A stretch of 64,000 bases of DNA from Vulcanisaeta distributa JCM 11216 (GCF_001315985.1 NZ_BBBI01000004.1:105230-169229), one strand, 5' to 3'; positions 18,354 through 28,634 are shown, counted from the stretch's first letter. A program made the numbers and translations. Notes: a model not told the origin generated them from the sequence alone.

Positions 18354-19763
18354 TCATGGAGTGAAGGTGCAGACTCCTGCAGTGTATTCTGGAGCATACA
18401 CTACAATGTAATCAACATTCAAGTTAGTATAAGCCTGGATTGAAATTGGGTTTGGAATACCAGTGAGTATGTAATACCCAGCCACATTCCTAAGTATTGA
18501 AGCCCAGCAGTTGGATGTTCCCTCATAACTACCACCTGGCAATGTAATGTTTATTGTAGTGCCAAATGGTATGTTATTAAAGACTAGTGTGGCATTATTC
18601 CCATTGATCATTACTTGACTTGGGGGGGTTGGTGTTATGTTCATTGCCTTGAGGGTCTCCTCAACCATTGCCCCCCCTGTGAATGGGGAAGTAACATTGT
18701 ATAATTCCCAACTCCAACCAGTGTATGGATTAGTCCAATTATAGAATGACAGTGTTACCACTACCTGTGTTGTATTTGTTGGTGGTGTTCCAATGTCCGC
18801 ACTGGTGACTTCATTGAATAATTCCCCAGCATTATACTGCCTAATAGCCCAGGCCACGAACTCCTCATAGGCTGCTGACTGCTTGAAGTCAACCCACTGG
18901 CTCATTGCCCAATCATACATTGCTGTGCCAGGCTCATAGAGTTGGAATACTACTTTACCACCCTCCCATGCATTTGAAAATGCAATCCAGTCATACGTGG
19001 TGTTCACTAGTGATGGGCCATTTATCTCAGTCCCATTTGGAAGCCTAACTGGAATACCTGGTGGGGGCACCCTCATTAAATGCCAGCAGTTATTAACAGT
19101 CTCTGGTGGTGGGGGGGTACTAGGTAGAGCATCATTTGCTGGGGGGTCTCAACAGCAGCAATACTGCTTGGGATTAATGATAAACTCAGGTCAAACTTAT
19201 AAACACCATACCCCTCATACACTAATTCATTATCATGATAAATCATTAGGAAGAAGTCATAGTACTTCCAATCTGGCTGATGAATAATCCTCAGTGGGAG
19301 TACTACAATAGTCCAATTACCCATGCACTCAGGCATTGGGTAATTGCTTAATGGCACTAAAGCCTCCTTAGTTGGTGTTGGCATTCCCATACTCACAACA
19401 CCACTAACAAAACTAGTAGTCACACCAGTGTTGAGTAGGGTAGTGTTTTGGATGAATTGGAGTACAATCAAGTCACTGTCTGGGAAGGTTGTGGTATTCA
19501 AGAGTGGGGGGGTATATGTTAAAGTCCAATAAAAGACATAAGTAGTATCATTCCTAACTGGCATGTTAATAGCCCCCAAGGTTAGTGACAATAATAGTAT
19601 TACCCTTGACACTATACCCATTTGGGGGGGTAGTACTAGTATAGATAATCCCAAGGAGTTGGTAGATTAGGCCAGGCATGAGGATCCAAACCACCAAGCC
19701 CAGTAGGGCAATGATGCCAAGGGCAATACCCAACCTCCTCCCCCCCCAACCCATACTAAACAC
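18354..19763 (-). CDS. Membrane-anchored extracellular protein of the insertion (frame broken)
   Basis: About 470 residues if three frames are joined. It starts MFSMGWGGRRLGIALGIIAL with a single transmembrane anchor near the N-terminus, then an extracellular region with sequons NTT, NGT, NWT, NVT and NIT. The first join is a C5 run at 19573-19577 (C4 gives NLGAINMPVRNDTTYVF). The second is at TAATG 19076, where either the downstream part restarts or one base is missing (AGIYMRVPPPGIPVRLPNG). Segment YDWAMSQWVDFKQSAAYEEFVAWAIRQYN is helical; the C-terminal 120 residues look like beta repeats. Function unknown; probably displayed with the large secreted protein encoded 112 bp downstream. Confidence 0.5.
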
Positions 19764-19811
19764 CCTGTTTTTAACCTGCAGTGGCAGGGTTTAAATAACT
19801 ACTCCCCCCCA

Positions 19812-20209
19812 TCAAAAACCATTACCAATACTCCCTAACAATCTAGGGGTGGGGGCATCATGAGTACCACATGCCTCCCTCACATGCCTACAGGACAGGG
19901 GGGGTAGATTACCCCCCCTGCTAACCCAGTGGTTCCAGGCATGCATTATCTGGTACATTGTAATCCTCTCCCTATAGTCCCTTGCATACTTCCTGAATAA
20001 CTCATTCAATTCCTGAACAACCTCCATCAAAGCCCTCCTCTTATTCACAACCTCAATCCAAAGAACCCAAGTAACAACAGCCCTCCTACCCTCATGACAC
20101 AATTCACCAGTACTCCTCAAGTAATCAATCAACTCCTGAACCAAGCAGGGAGTGCAAGGACTGGAGAAGCCCTCCCCCCAGCCTTCCTAGCCCTCCTAGC
20201 CCTAGCCAT
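19812..20209 (-). CDS. Small basic protein of the insertion, CxxC-containing (frame broken)
   Basis: About 133 residues when two frames are joined at a C6 run (20174-20179). It starts MARARRARKAG, then FSSPCTPCLVQELIDYL and CHEGRRAVVTWVLWIEVVNKRR, long amphipathic helices (LMEVVQELNELFRKYARDYRERITMYQIMHAW) and a C-terminal SCRHVREACGTHD. Basic N-terminus and Cys/His pairs allow a nucleic-acid or zinc-binding role, but this is speculation. It is the first gene of the insertion operon; an AT-rich stretch with TTTTTACATATG on the opposite side of its start could be the promoter. The upstream in-frame extension crosses the solitary repeat and I discount it. Confidence 0.45.
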
Positions 20210-20331
20210 CCTCGCAAGCTCCCTAACCCCAAGTGCCTCACTGGTGTTTATTACATATGTAAAAACTTGCCTTGGGGGGGTTAGGGGGGGTGTAGGGTGA
20301 CCTTGTTTGTTATCTTCAATTTCCCATTCTC

Positions 20332-20356
20332 GATATTCTCTAAAGAGAATAGAATG
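20332..20356 (+). repeat. Solitary CRISPR-like repeat
   Basis: Differs from repeat 14 of the array only at position 24 (T for G); 23 leading bases are identical. Contains the inverted repeat TATTCTCT-AA-AGAGAATA. It is 68 bp downstream of the PUA-protein stop and has no second repeat within a spacer length on either side. It defines the right boundary of the 4.6-kb insertion. Confidence 0.9.
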
Positions 20357-20423
20357 TATGCGATATAAAGTTCTCTGATTGATAGGATAAGGGTAGGTAA
20401 GGATAAGAGCACTTAGTGATGTA

Positions 20424-20948
20424 TCAGCTTTGTGTCTTGAGCAATTCCTTTGCGAGGTTCCATAATTTATCATTTAGGTGGTGTATTACCTTAATGACTT
20501 TGCCTTTGCTTGCGTTTCTTATTTCGTCTGCTGTCATGAGCGATATCCCAATGGCTATGTACCTGCCCTTAAGATCCCTAATTAGTAATACATCACCGGC
20601 ACCAAAGTTGCCGCTTATGTCCTTAATGCCTGGTCTCATTACGTCTGCTCCATTGACTATGTGCGGCACTGCGCCGTCGTCGACGGTAATCATTGGGTAG
20701 TTGGGCATGTACGTTGGGTTCAGGTAGAAGTACATTAGTAGTGGTATTACGTATTCCCTCTGGTTTGCGTCAACTTTTACGGTTAATTTCGCCACCAATG
20801 GTTTATCATCAATTATGTATACAGTTGTTGCTTCGTTGAGTTCATAAACCTCAACCTTCTTGGCGTTCCTGAATATTGGGCCTAGTTCACCAACTGCGTT
20901 GCTTAATTCCTTAATGTCCTTATTGCTAAGGAAGTATCTCTTAACCAC
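20424..20948 (-). CDS. PUA-domain RNA-binding protein (MCT-1/DUF1947-like)
   Basis: 174 residues. The N-terminal half (RYFLSNKDIKELSNAVGEL...VEVYELNEATTVYIIDDKPLVAKL) is the DUF1947-type domain; the C-terminal half (VPHIVNGADVMRPGIKDISGNFGAGDVLLIRD...AIGISLMTADEIRNASKGKVIKVIHHLNDKLW) is a PUA domain with the typical GA.VM.PGI and GkV...h. segments. Related eukaryotic MCT-1 and archaeal proteins bind tRNA or ribosomes and act in translation re-initiation or RNA modification. A highly conserved host gene; it ends just outside the insertion boundary. Confidence 0.88.
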   Translation of the reverse strand: MVKRYFLSNKDIKELSNAVGELGPIFRNAKKVEVYELNEATTVYIIDDKPLVAKLTVKVDANQREYVIPLLMYFYLNPTYMPNYPMITVDDGAVPHIVNGADVMRPGIKDISGNFGAGDVLLIRDLKGRYIAIGISLMTADEIRNASKGKVIKVIHHLNDKLWNLAKELLKTQS

Positions 20949-21028
20949 AGGTAGTATCTACAGGGCTCATTAATAAGTATTTAGTACGTAACTCAATATT
21001 TAATAGTGGGTATTTAGCCTTTGTTATT

Positions 21029-21368
21029 GTGTCGACGGAAACTATAACAAGGGCTGAATTTGAAAAGGTAGTGCTTAAGGTTGGTAAGGTAATACATGCG
21101 GAGAGGGTTCAGGGTTCAAAGAAATTATTGAGACTTATTGTCGATGTTGGTGACGAGAGGAGGCAAATAATTACGGGGGCTTGCGGAGTTTTACAGGCCT
21201 GAGGATCTAATTAATAAGTACGTGGTCGTGGTCACGAATTTGGAGAGTAGGAAGATCTTTGGCTATGAGAGTCAGGGAATGATACTGGCTTCTTGCGATG
21301 AGAAGAACCCTACGATAATAACGATTGATAAGCCACAGGATGAACAAGTGGGCAAGAGGGTTTGTTGA
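21029..21368 (+). CDS. Methionyl-tRNA synthetase beta / OB-fold tRNA-binding protein (frame broken)
   Basis: About 112 residues. Starting GTG-TCG-ACG, the sequence VSTETITRAEFEKVVLKVGKV is followed by the EMAP/CsaA-type OB fold: HAERVQGSKKLLRLIVDVGDERRQIITG, then LAEFYRPEDLINKYVVVVTNLESRKIFGYESQGMILAS. A G5 run at 21175-21179 must be G4 to keep the frame (ITGLAEFY). Archaea such as crenarchaea encode this domain as a separate MetRS subunit that binds tRNA-Met; a stand-alone CsaA-like chaperone is the alternative. Preceded by an 80-bp AT-rich gap holding the divergent promoters with the PUA gene. Confidence 0.8.
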
Positions 21369-21406
21369 AAGGTGTATTGCTTTAAATTCCCCCCCTTTTA
21401 AAATCG

Positions 21407-22608
21407 ATGACGGTGGAGATAGAACAATACGTTCTAAATAATGGACTCAGGCTATTACTGAGTAGGATTGAGGCTCCAACTGTGGGAATAGCCATTGGGG
21501 GGGTGGGCATAGGATCAATTTACGAAGATAAGGATATGAGGGGGGTATAAGCCACTTCGCTGAGCATATTGTTTATAGGGCATACCCAAACATTGACCTG
21601 GAGATAGAGGGCCTTGGAGGTGTGTCTGATGCGTATACTGAGCGAACACTCACCATGTACCTATTCGAGGTAATACCAAGTGAATTGAGGAATTTACTGA
21701 GACTTATTCATAAGATGCTCAGTAACAGGAGAGTGAGCGAGGAGGATTTTGAGAGGGAGAGGAAGGTCATACTTTCAGAGATAAAGATGAGGAATGATGA
21801 CCCAGGTACGCTGATTTACGACCTAGGGCCCAGGGCATTGTTTGGAGATAGTGATTATGGAGCCCCCCCGATTATTGGTACTGAGGAAAGTATCTCATCA
21901 ATGAGCGTAAGGGATATTGTGGATTTCCTTGAGTCGTACTATACGCCGGATAACATCGTGATAAGCATGGTGGGTCCTATAAACATGGCGATTAATGAAA
22001 TAATGGAAATTTTCAATAAGTGGGATGGTAAGGCAAGCCGCAAAAAGGAACCAACAATTGGTAAGGGAGAGCCCATAATCATTAAGAAACCCGTTGAGTC
22101 TGCTTATTTGTCGTATTCCTGGCAGTACAACGTAAACAATGAGGACCCATTCCTACTCTCGATAAGGTCATCACTTCTGGAATTCCACCTGGTGAGTGGG
22201 CTTAGTTCATACCTAATGTCGAGGTTCAGGAATAAGGGGGGGCTAACGTATACAATAGATATGGATAGAGATTACCTACCAGGTACTTATTACTACCAGT
22301 TAGTCATATCGGCGGTTGATGAGGGGGGGAATTGAATCTGTAAAGGAGGAGTTGATTAATGCATTATTAAGTATTGATAATTTATTCAGAGATGAGTACT
22401 ATTTAAGTAAGCGAATGAATTATCTTAAATACTTATTAAGTGATTATTTACGTAGCCTGTTCAGATTGCCGAGTCCATGAGCTATATGGAGTTGAAACTT
22501 GGAAATCACGATGTTACTAAATTCAATGAGGGACTTAGAGAGCATTTTAGAGATCCCCTGAAGAATCTAATAACTACTGGAGTATGGTCTGAAATAATAC
22601 CCTCATAA
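21407..22608 (+). CDS. M16 (pitrilysin-type) zinc peptidase (frame broken)
   Basis: About 400 residues in four frame pieces. The zinc motif HxxEH is present as HFAEH, preceded by GVGIGSIYEDKDMRG; it needs G7 or G4 where G6 stands at 21540-21545. The third ligand region is SEEDFERERKVILSEIKMRNDDP, as in M16 peptidases, then LFGDSDYG and SVRDIVDFLESYYTPDNIVISMVGPI. Further breaks are at the G7 run near 22323 (DEGGIESVKEELINALL) and near 22460. It would act as a cytosolic oligopeptidase, possibly a dimer. The indels are probably sequence errors, but four in one gene also allow a decaying gene. Confidence 0.75.
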
Positions 22609-22675
22609 TATTTACATATTTCAGTATACGTAAACATTACGTATACGCATTACAAGCTATCATATTATTAGGGTA

Positions 22676-23452
22676 TTACTGTATCCCCAATCTATCCTTA
22701 ATCTCCTTAAGTAGTAGGGTCATTGCGTCGCCGGCCTTGCATTGTATGATAACATCGGCGATGTAATCAAGCTCCGTGGGTTCCATATTAATGATAATTA
22801 CTTTACCACCCATCTCCTTAACAAATATTGGCACGTAGGCAGCAGGATAAACAGATAGTGAGGAACCAATGACTAGGACTGCATCGCTCATTAAGGCTAG
22901 TTCTCTGGCCCTGTCAAAATCCTTAACAGGTTCACCAAATAACACCGTGTCTGGCTTGAGAATACCGCCGCACTCATCGCAAAGTGGCGGTATTTGCCCA
23001 CTATCTATCTTCTTGATAACGACATCCATCGGGTACGTACGGCCACAGGCAAGGCACACCGCCCTCCTCATTGTGCCATGAAGTTCAATCACGTTCCTGG
23101 ACCCAGCTGCCTGGTGTAACCCATCAACATTCTGCGTAATGACCGCCTTGATAATACCCAACTTCTCGAGCTCGGCCACGGCATGGTGCGCCCTGTTTGG
23201 CTTAGCCGCGAATAATGTACTCATCCTCATCCTATAAAATAACCAGAATTCCTTTGGATGCTGTAGGAAGTAATCAATGCTTGCCAGTTCAGGGCTATAT
23301 TGTTTCCATAACCCCCCCTGTGGACCCCTGAAGTCAGGTATACCTGATTCTGTGGATATGCCGGCGCCCGTGAAGGCTATTGCGTGGTGTGCGTTGATCA
23401 GGATCTCGGCGGCCTTCTTAATATCCTCAATATTGCATTGTTTTTCGCCCAT
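22676..23452 (-). CDS. Sir2-family NAD-dependent protein deacylase
   Basis: 258 residues, complete. NAD-binding GAGISTESGIPDFRGPQGGLW, NAD/catalytic QNVDGLHQAAG and ELHGTMRRAVC with the catalytic His, the zinc ligands CLACG...CDECGG, the later VLFGEPVK and GSSLSVYPAAYVP all match archaeal sirtuins. It removes acyl groups from lysines (for example on Alba) with NAD+. PQGGLW has one Gly more than the usual PQGLW, exactly at a G7 run (23312-23318). Monocistronic between convergent or divergent neighbours. Confidence 0.95.
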   Translation of the reverse strand: MGEKQCNIEDIKKAAEILINAHHAIAFTGAGISTESGIPDFRGPQGGLWKQYSPELASIDYFLQHPKEFWLFYRMRMSTLFAAKPNRAHHAVAELEKLGIIKAVITQNVDGLHQAAGSRNVIELHGTMRRAVCLACGRTYPMDVVIKKIDSGQIPPLCDECGGILKPDTVLFGEPVKDFDRARELALMSDAVLVIGSSLSVYPAAYVPIFVKEMGGKVIIINMEPTELDYIADVIIQCKAGDAMTLLLKEIKDRLGIQ

Positions 23453-23543
23453 AATAAACAGTGGACATAACTACTAATAAGTTATTAAGTATTAATCCTA
23501 GCGAAGCAATGGGATTTATTAAGGGTGTGGCAAAATTACTTAG

Positions 23544-23598
23544 TTGTGATGAACTGACGACGGACTGAAGTCACTGATGAGCGCGTTGGTGACTGATC
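23544..23598 (+). ncRNA. C/D box sRNA
   Basis: All boxes occur in order on the plus strand: C GTGATGA (23546-23552), D' CTGA (23565-23568), C' CTGATGA (23574-23580), D CTGA (23593-23596), with guides of 12 nt each. The 3' half overlaps the end of the glycosyltransferase gene on the other strand by about 27 bp. Predicted to guide 2'-O-methylation; targets not determined. Confidence 0.75.
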
Positions 23599-24158
23599 TC
23601 TTCGTAAATAGCCCTAACGTCATTAATAGACCTGATTTCAACCGCGTTTATTCCGTAATGAACCCTGAGGGATTCATACGCTGACTTATTATGAGCAATT
23701 ACACGGAACGCCGAAGAGAAGGCGTGCTTTTCCCAATCCCTTATTGCTAGGCTTAATAGGCTTATGCCATCGCCAGATCTGAGGGGGGGTTCCGTGGAGT
23801 ACACACTGACTATGTATGGTATCTTAAGCCTTTGCGAAATGACCTTGGCAATAACCGCCGCAATCCAGTCATGGGCATGCACGAAATCCACATCCCTGGG
23901 TATTACGTAGGGCGACCTAGACAGTATCTCAACCAGTAGGTAGTGCATGTACGTAACCACGTCACTAAACCACCTATCGCTCACTGCATATACATGCGCA
24001 TTGCCATCCATGTAATTACCATCAAAATTAGCTGGATGTATTAGGTATATATCGTATTTACTGGATAGGCTCATAACTAAGTCCCTGACTTGGAAGGCAA
24101 GTGAACCAATGACCCTGTGCGGTGGGTACTCGGTCGATATATGTAAAACCTTAACCAC
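23571..24158 (-). CDS. Glycosyltransferase N-terminal domain protein (starch/glycogen synthase-like)
   Basis: 195 residues: KVLHISTEYPPHRVIGSLAFQVRDLVMSL is the start of GT4/GT5 enzymes (HISTEYPP....GGL), and VDFVHAHDWIAAVIAKVISQRLKIPYIVSVYSTE is the second hallmark (HAHDW). Only the acceptor-side Rossmann domain is present; the C-terminal nucleotide-sugar-binding half (about 200 residues) is absent and the next gene upstream or downstream does not supply it. It may pair with a separately encoded half, or be a non-catalytic remnant. It is next to the GH57 gene, so a link to glycogen or alpha-glucan turnover is plausible. Confidence 0.65.
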   Translation of the reverse strand: MVKVLHISTEYPPHRVIGSLAFQVRDLVMSLSSKYDIYLIHPANFDGNYMDGNAHVYAVSDRWFSDVVTYMHYLLVEILSRSPYVIPRDVDFVHAHDWIAAVIAKVISQRLKIPYIVSVYSTEPPLRSGDGISLLSLAIRDWEKHAFSSAFRVIAHNKSAYESLRVHYGINAVEIRSINDVRAIYEEISHQRAHQ

Positions 24159-24162
24159 AGGC

Positions 24163-24411
24163 TCAACAGTAGATGCTGCTTAATTTAATTATTGCAGTTG
24201 ATGTTAGGTGTACGGAATCATTAATTGTATTAACGTAACCAAGCACCTTAAGTCTGTCGACAATGCTCCGAACCTCATCAACCCTTAGTCCAACAATCCT
24301 GGCCAAATCCTCAAGTCTTATTGCCCGCTCTTTGTCAATGGCGGCCAATGAATGTAATGCCTGCATTATCGTCCTTATCTTCGACTCATAACCAACCTCC
24401 ACAAAAATCAT
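24163..24411 (-). CDS. Winged-helix DNA-binding protein
   Basis: 82 residues. A helix-turn-helix is visible: IRLEDLARIVGLRVDEVRSIVDRLKVLGYV, followed by a wing (TINDSVHLTSTA). No ligand or dimerisation domain. Four bp separate it from the downstream glycosyltransferase, so it is likely co-transcribed with it, and it is divergent from GH57, whose promoter it could control. Confidence 0.6.
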   Translation of the reverse strand: MIFVEVGYESKIRTIMQALHSLAAIDKERAIRLEDLARIVGLRVDEVRSIVDRLKVLGYVNTINDSVHLTSTAIIKLSSIYC

Positions 24412-24512
24412 TGGTCAATTTCCATATTAATAAATTTCTCTATTCTTGGTCCGTGGATTAGGAATTGAAAACAGCAAGAAGCACTTATATAATTACCCAA
24501 TCCGTAGTGAAG

Positions 24513-26273
24513 ATGGTGTCCATAGAATTAATAACGAATAAGGCGCTATACGAACCAGGTGAGGACATAGCAATCAATGTAGTGGTGAAGGGATTAACCA
24601 GTGGGGGGGAGGATGTTGAACTAACGGTGATTAAGGATTCCCAGGAAGTAACTAGGCGGGTATTGCGTGTAATACCTCCCGAGTCAGAGGTTGTGGATTA
24701 CATAAGGATAGCCAATGTTGGTATTTACGAAATTAACGCCAAGTGCTGTGGGTCGGAGGCCAGGGTACCGCTAATGGTCATTAATAAGCCGGAGACTCCA
24801 TTAAGATTTATCATGGTCTTCCACAATCATCAACCAATCCATAAATACCCAAGCGGCGTTTATCACGGACCCTGGGCGTTCCAACACACTTGGTCCCCAG
24901 AGTTCTACCCAATTTATGACGTGGTCCCTACCTACTGCATGCCAGGTTAGTGAATAAGTATAGGGTCTCTATAACTTATAACCTAAGCCCAAGCCTGCTG
25001 TGGCAATGGAATGACTTACTAAGTAATGGTGTGTTTATTGAGGATGATGACCTAGCGAGTATATTGGTCCTTGGGACCCACGGACGGCCCTAATTAGGGA
25101 GGCGATTAGCACGTATTCGAAATTAGCAAGTGATGGTGTCATAGAGGTACTAACGAGCTTCATAGCGCACCCCCCCATAGCTGGTTACTTGGTTGAGCGG
25201 TTTGGTATTGACGACTTACTACGGTGGGAGTTAAGCAGGGGTAAGGAGGTCACTAAGAAGGTGCTGGGCGTGGATGCGGTGGGTATGTGGCTGCCGGAGC
25301 TCTACTTCTCTGAGAAATTAAAGGGCATACTATGTGATGAGGGTATTAGGTTTACAGTACTCGATAGTGTGTATCACATGAGCGAGGTCATTAAGGACAG
25401 GAGTTCCATATACAAGGTTTATAGGCACGACTGCCTAATAATACTGTTCAGGGATACAGCACTCAGTGACTTACTGAGTTTTCAACTGAACAAGGCCAGT
25501 AATGCCCAGGAAGCCGATGTCAATGCAAGGAGACTAATCATTGAACTAATGATGAGATCTAACTATGTTGGGGGGGATGGGGGGTGGTGACGGTGGCATT
25601 AGATGGTGAGAACTGGATGATATTACCAACACCAAATCCATACGCCGCACTCCTGCTTGAGAAAATAATGATGTACTTATCACAGGCTAGGTCTGATGGT
25701 TACATAACACCCATTAGGCCATCAACCATTAAGGAGTTTCATGATGAGATCAAAGAAATACCAACAACATCATGGCTAGGCTCACCAGCCAAGTGGGTCA
25801 GCGAGAGGGCTGATGTTCAGTCAAGGCTTTGGTCTATGGCTCAGGTGGCAATAGGCAAGTGGAGAATCTACGAGGAGGTCTTTGGCGAAGATGAGGAGTT
25901 GAGGATGTCCCTGGCGATGGTGCTTGATAGTGATTATTATTGGGCAGAGTTCGTAAACGTTAATCACGTTGGTGAGTGGGCATACCACGTGGTAAGTAGG
26001 GTTGAGGATGCGCTTAATTCATTGAGGATGGGATTTGGTTTAAGGGATGGTCAAATGGAGGTCATCATAAGTAATAACTGGATTAAAGACGCAAGCCTAA
26101 TACTAGGCGTTGAGACGCCTGAAACATACATGGAATACGGCATTAAGGTCCAGGCGGGTTCCTCCGAGTACATTAGGATTAATGGTTTCAACAACATGGT
26201 CATATCATTACTGACGCCAAAAACAAGGTATCGGATTAGGAAGGCCATTAAGATAGTGCGCGGGGCTACGTGA
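24513..26273 (+). CDS. GH57 family glycoside hydrolase / glucanotransferase (frame broken)
   Basis: About 585 residues. Residues 1-100 are a beta-sandwich (LYEPGEDIAINVVVKGL). The catalytic GH57 domain begins FIMVFHNHQPIHKYPSG (motif 1, HNHQP), then GMWLPELYFSEKL (motif 3 with nucleophile Glu), VALDGENWMI (motif 4 with acid/base Asp) and VNVNHVGEWAYHVV. It would cleave or transfer alpha-1,4 glucan. Frame breaks are near 24932 (YDGGPYLLHARLVNKYR), 25065 (GPWDPRTALIREAI) and at the G6 run 25579-25584. TATATAA 24485-24491 sits about 25 bp before ATG 24513, supporting a leaderless start. Confidence 0.85.
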
Positions 26274-27437
26274 TCCTGGTAATGCTTGAGCCATCGATTA
26301 AGTACACAATATCCCCCCCACTGGATATGCGGGTCGTTAGGTATTCATACACATAGTCCAGGCTTATGTTCTCATACCCAATGCGTAGAGCTACACCCCT
26401 CATGGTTTCCCCCCCTCCCTTATGATGTAGCCGAAGCCCCCCCAAGACCAAGCCCAGGAGGTGGCCATGTTAAGTATTGTGTGTGAATTCAATTCACCAT
26501 TCATTAGAAGCTTCATTACCTTCATTTCATCCCAAAGATCAGGTTCTATTAACGCGACATTGTCAGTGCCAATTAATGGTTTCAACCCCCCCCTCCTCAA
26601 CATTGCACCTACCCTCGCCAACCTACCAACAAACTCAATATTAGACCTTGGGCACGTGACCACGGGTAGTGTGGGTATTTTTGCCAAGTCCTCCTCACTT
26701 AACTGCGTTAAATGTACGAATACGGTGTTACCAGTCACTAGGGTGGTTAATGCCCTACCTAGGTCGTTATCAAGGTACGTATCCTCGGTCTCAGACACAT
26801 GCGTACTAATTGGTAGTCCACGTGAACCACTCAACCTAGAGACAAGCCTTAACTCAGCCATTGTGTAGTTAAGTGGCGATATAAGTGATACACCAAGCCC
26901 ATTATCAACGAAGTACCTAACATCATCCTCAAATCCCTCATCCACGTCCTCCTCCTCGCCAGGTTTAACATAAACTCTAAATGCACTAGGTTCAGCCAGC
27001 GGTATTATGCATAAACCTGCCCTTCTAGCTTCGTTAATTACTACGTCCGTAAATAACCTGCCATACTCAATGATAGCCAATAAACAACCAATGCCGTAAT
27101 TCCTAATTCTACGGAAAACCATGGCCAACCCATTTCTTAACGATTCAGGGTTAACTCTACGTAGGTAATAGTACTTTAGGCCGTACGGTGCACCAACCAC
27201 GTCATCAATGTAGTACTTATTGAATACGCCCATTAGGAAGTAATCAAGTACATGTACGTGCGCATTGGTTAACTGCGGCATTAGTAATGTATTTCCCAAG
27301 TCGACTACGTTATTACTGCCTGGGATCCTCCCAATACCGGTTATCTCATCATCGGAGATATCAATAACGGTATCCCTAATGGGCCGCAACTCCTGGTCGA
27401 CCAACGCGATTGCTGACTTAATACTTAACCTACGCAT
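26266..27437 (-). CDS. Amidohydrolase of the ATZ/TRZ (cytosine/guanine deaminase-like) group (frame broken)
   Basis: About 390 residues. Metal ligands: LTNAHVHVLDYF (HxH), ISTHVSETEDTYLD, the VFVHLTQLSEED His and LIGTDNVAL (Asp). The N-terminal beta domain (IALVDQELRPIRDTVIDISDDEITGIG) and C-terminal strand VYLIDGSSITRI complete the composite domain. Substrate not readable; deaminase or amidase on a nucleobase-like compound is likely. The C-terminal 60 residues are in another frame because a G7 run (26409-26415) should be G8 or G5. Convergent overlap of 8 bp with the GH57 gene. Confidence 0.8.
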
Positions 27438-27481
27438 TCGAGGAAAATGAAGTTTAAGTAATTAAATTAATGCTTTATTCG

Positions 27482-28573
27482 ATGAGAATAGCGATTATAG
27501 GATTAAACCCGGGGGGGACGGCCATTTACGCACAGTACCTGGCTAAGGATGGTCACGAGGTTACAATACTCACGGAGAGCCAGAGTGATGTAATAGTGAC
27601 GGACCTAATACCGCATGCATCGCTTAATATCATAAACAGGGAGTCCATTAAGTTATTCACTAGGGAGTACCTCGAGGACATACTTGGGATTAGTATATTG
27701 GGTGTGAGGTTGAGCTCGGTAATGATTAATGAAGGCAAGGTATTAGTGGTGGATTCAGTGAATGAACATGGCATTAGGGTAGGTATGATAGGATCGTGGT
27801 GGGCTCCGAGATGTTGCCAAGAGACTCGGGTGATTGCATAAGTATTTATAGGGCCACCCTATTCCCGGGTCATTATGTGATTAATGGGAATGATGCAGGT
27901 AAGAATACCGAGTCACTACTGCTTATAACAGATCTTGGTGGGTCCGCTATTACGGGTTCGTCAATGGCAATCGACGATGACGTCCTCAAATCCCTACCAA
28001 TAAATGGTAGTGCGGAGACTGGGGGGGGTGCCTATCCACTGACTATGAGGTGATTAAGCCAATGGTGGGTACACTCGGTGAAGGTAATTTAACCATCGGT
28101 AGGGGGGTTTCAAATTAAGGGATTCGTTAAGTGGCATTGAGTATGTGGTTAATAGGGACTATCAATTAATAATGATGGGAAAGTTACTGGCACTAAGGGA
28201 CTTGGGCGTTATTGATTCGCTACCATTAATGCCGCGTCTTGAGGTAGGCTTCTCCCGTAACTGGGCATTCCTATCAATAGGGCTTACACGGAATGAATTA
28301 AAGGCGGTATTTAGGGACTTATCATCATCTAAGGTGGCCTATCACTCGAGCGACGCCGATATGACTGCTAAGATTATTTACAGAGGAAATAGATTATTAA
28401 GTCTTCAGGTGTTGACCAGAGGTATTAAGCTGCTCAATTGGGTTTCCTACATTTACTCATTAATAATGCTTAATAATACGGCTTATCTACTGCTTGATGC
28501 GGGTTATGAGATTGTTTTCAATGCATTACGTGGTTTGCTTGAGCAGTTGGTGTTGAATCTATACAATATATAG
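27482..28573 (+). CDS. FAD/NAD(P)-binding oxidoreductase-like protein (frame broken)
   Basis: About 363 residues after three joins (27797; G8 run at 28021-28028; G6 run at 28102-28107, where G7 gives RGGFKLRDSLSGIEYVV). The N-terminus RIAIIGLNPGGTAIYAQYLAKDGHEVTILTES is a Rossmann dinucleotide-binding motif. The rest has no redox-active Cys pair and does not match a named family that I recognise. It may be a degenerate flavoprotein. The adjacent VWA gene 60 bp downstream might be co-transcribed. Confidence 0.6.
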
Positions 28574-28634
28574 GTGATCACAATTAATAAGTTAATTAAT
28601 AAGCTTTATTAATGACCCAGCCACATAATAAATA

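Larger units (their letters stand above)
15674..20356 (-). mobile_element. 4.6-kb insertion between two copies of the mutated CRISPR repeat
   Basis: The last repeat of the array (15674-15698) and a solitary repeat at 20332-20356 share an identical 23-bp core beginning GATATTCTCT, including the same A to T change that the other 13 repeats lack. Between them lie about 4.6 kb with three minus-strand genes for one DNA/unknown small protein and two secreted or anchored sequon-rich proteins. The simplest reading is insertion into a single terminal repeat with duplication of it, by an integrase acting on the repeat or with a long target duplication. No integrase or transposase is visible inside. Alternatives: recombination with a second, lost array, or ancient cargo captured between repeats. 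Confidence 0.6.

Noticed and set aside
15674..20356. The insertion as an ordinary IS element
   Set aside because: No transposase-like gene (DDE, HUH or serine recombinase motifs), no terminal inverted repeats beyond the CRISPR repeat itself.
20210..20473. Longer start for the small insertion gene, running across the solitary repeat into the PUA gene
   Set aside because: The extension is out of place (covers the repeat and overlaps the conserved PUA gene); ATG 20209 gives a compact basic N-terminus.
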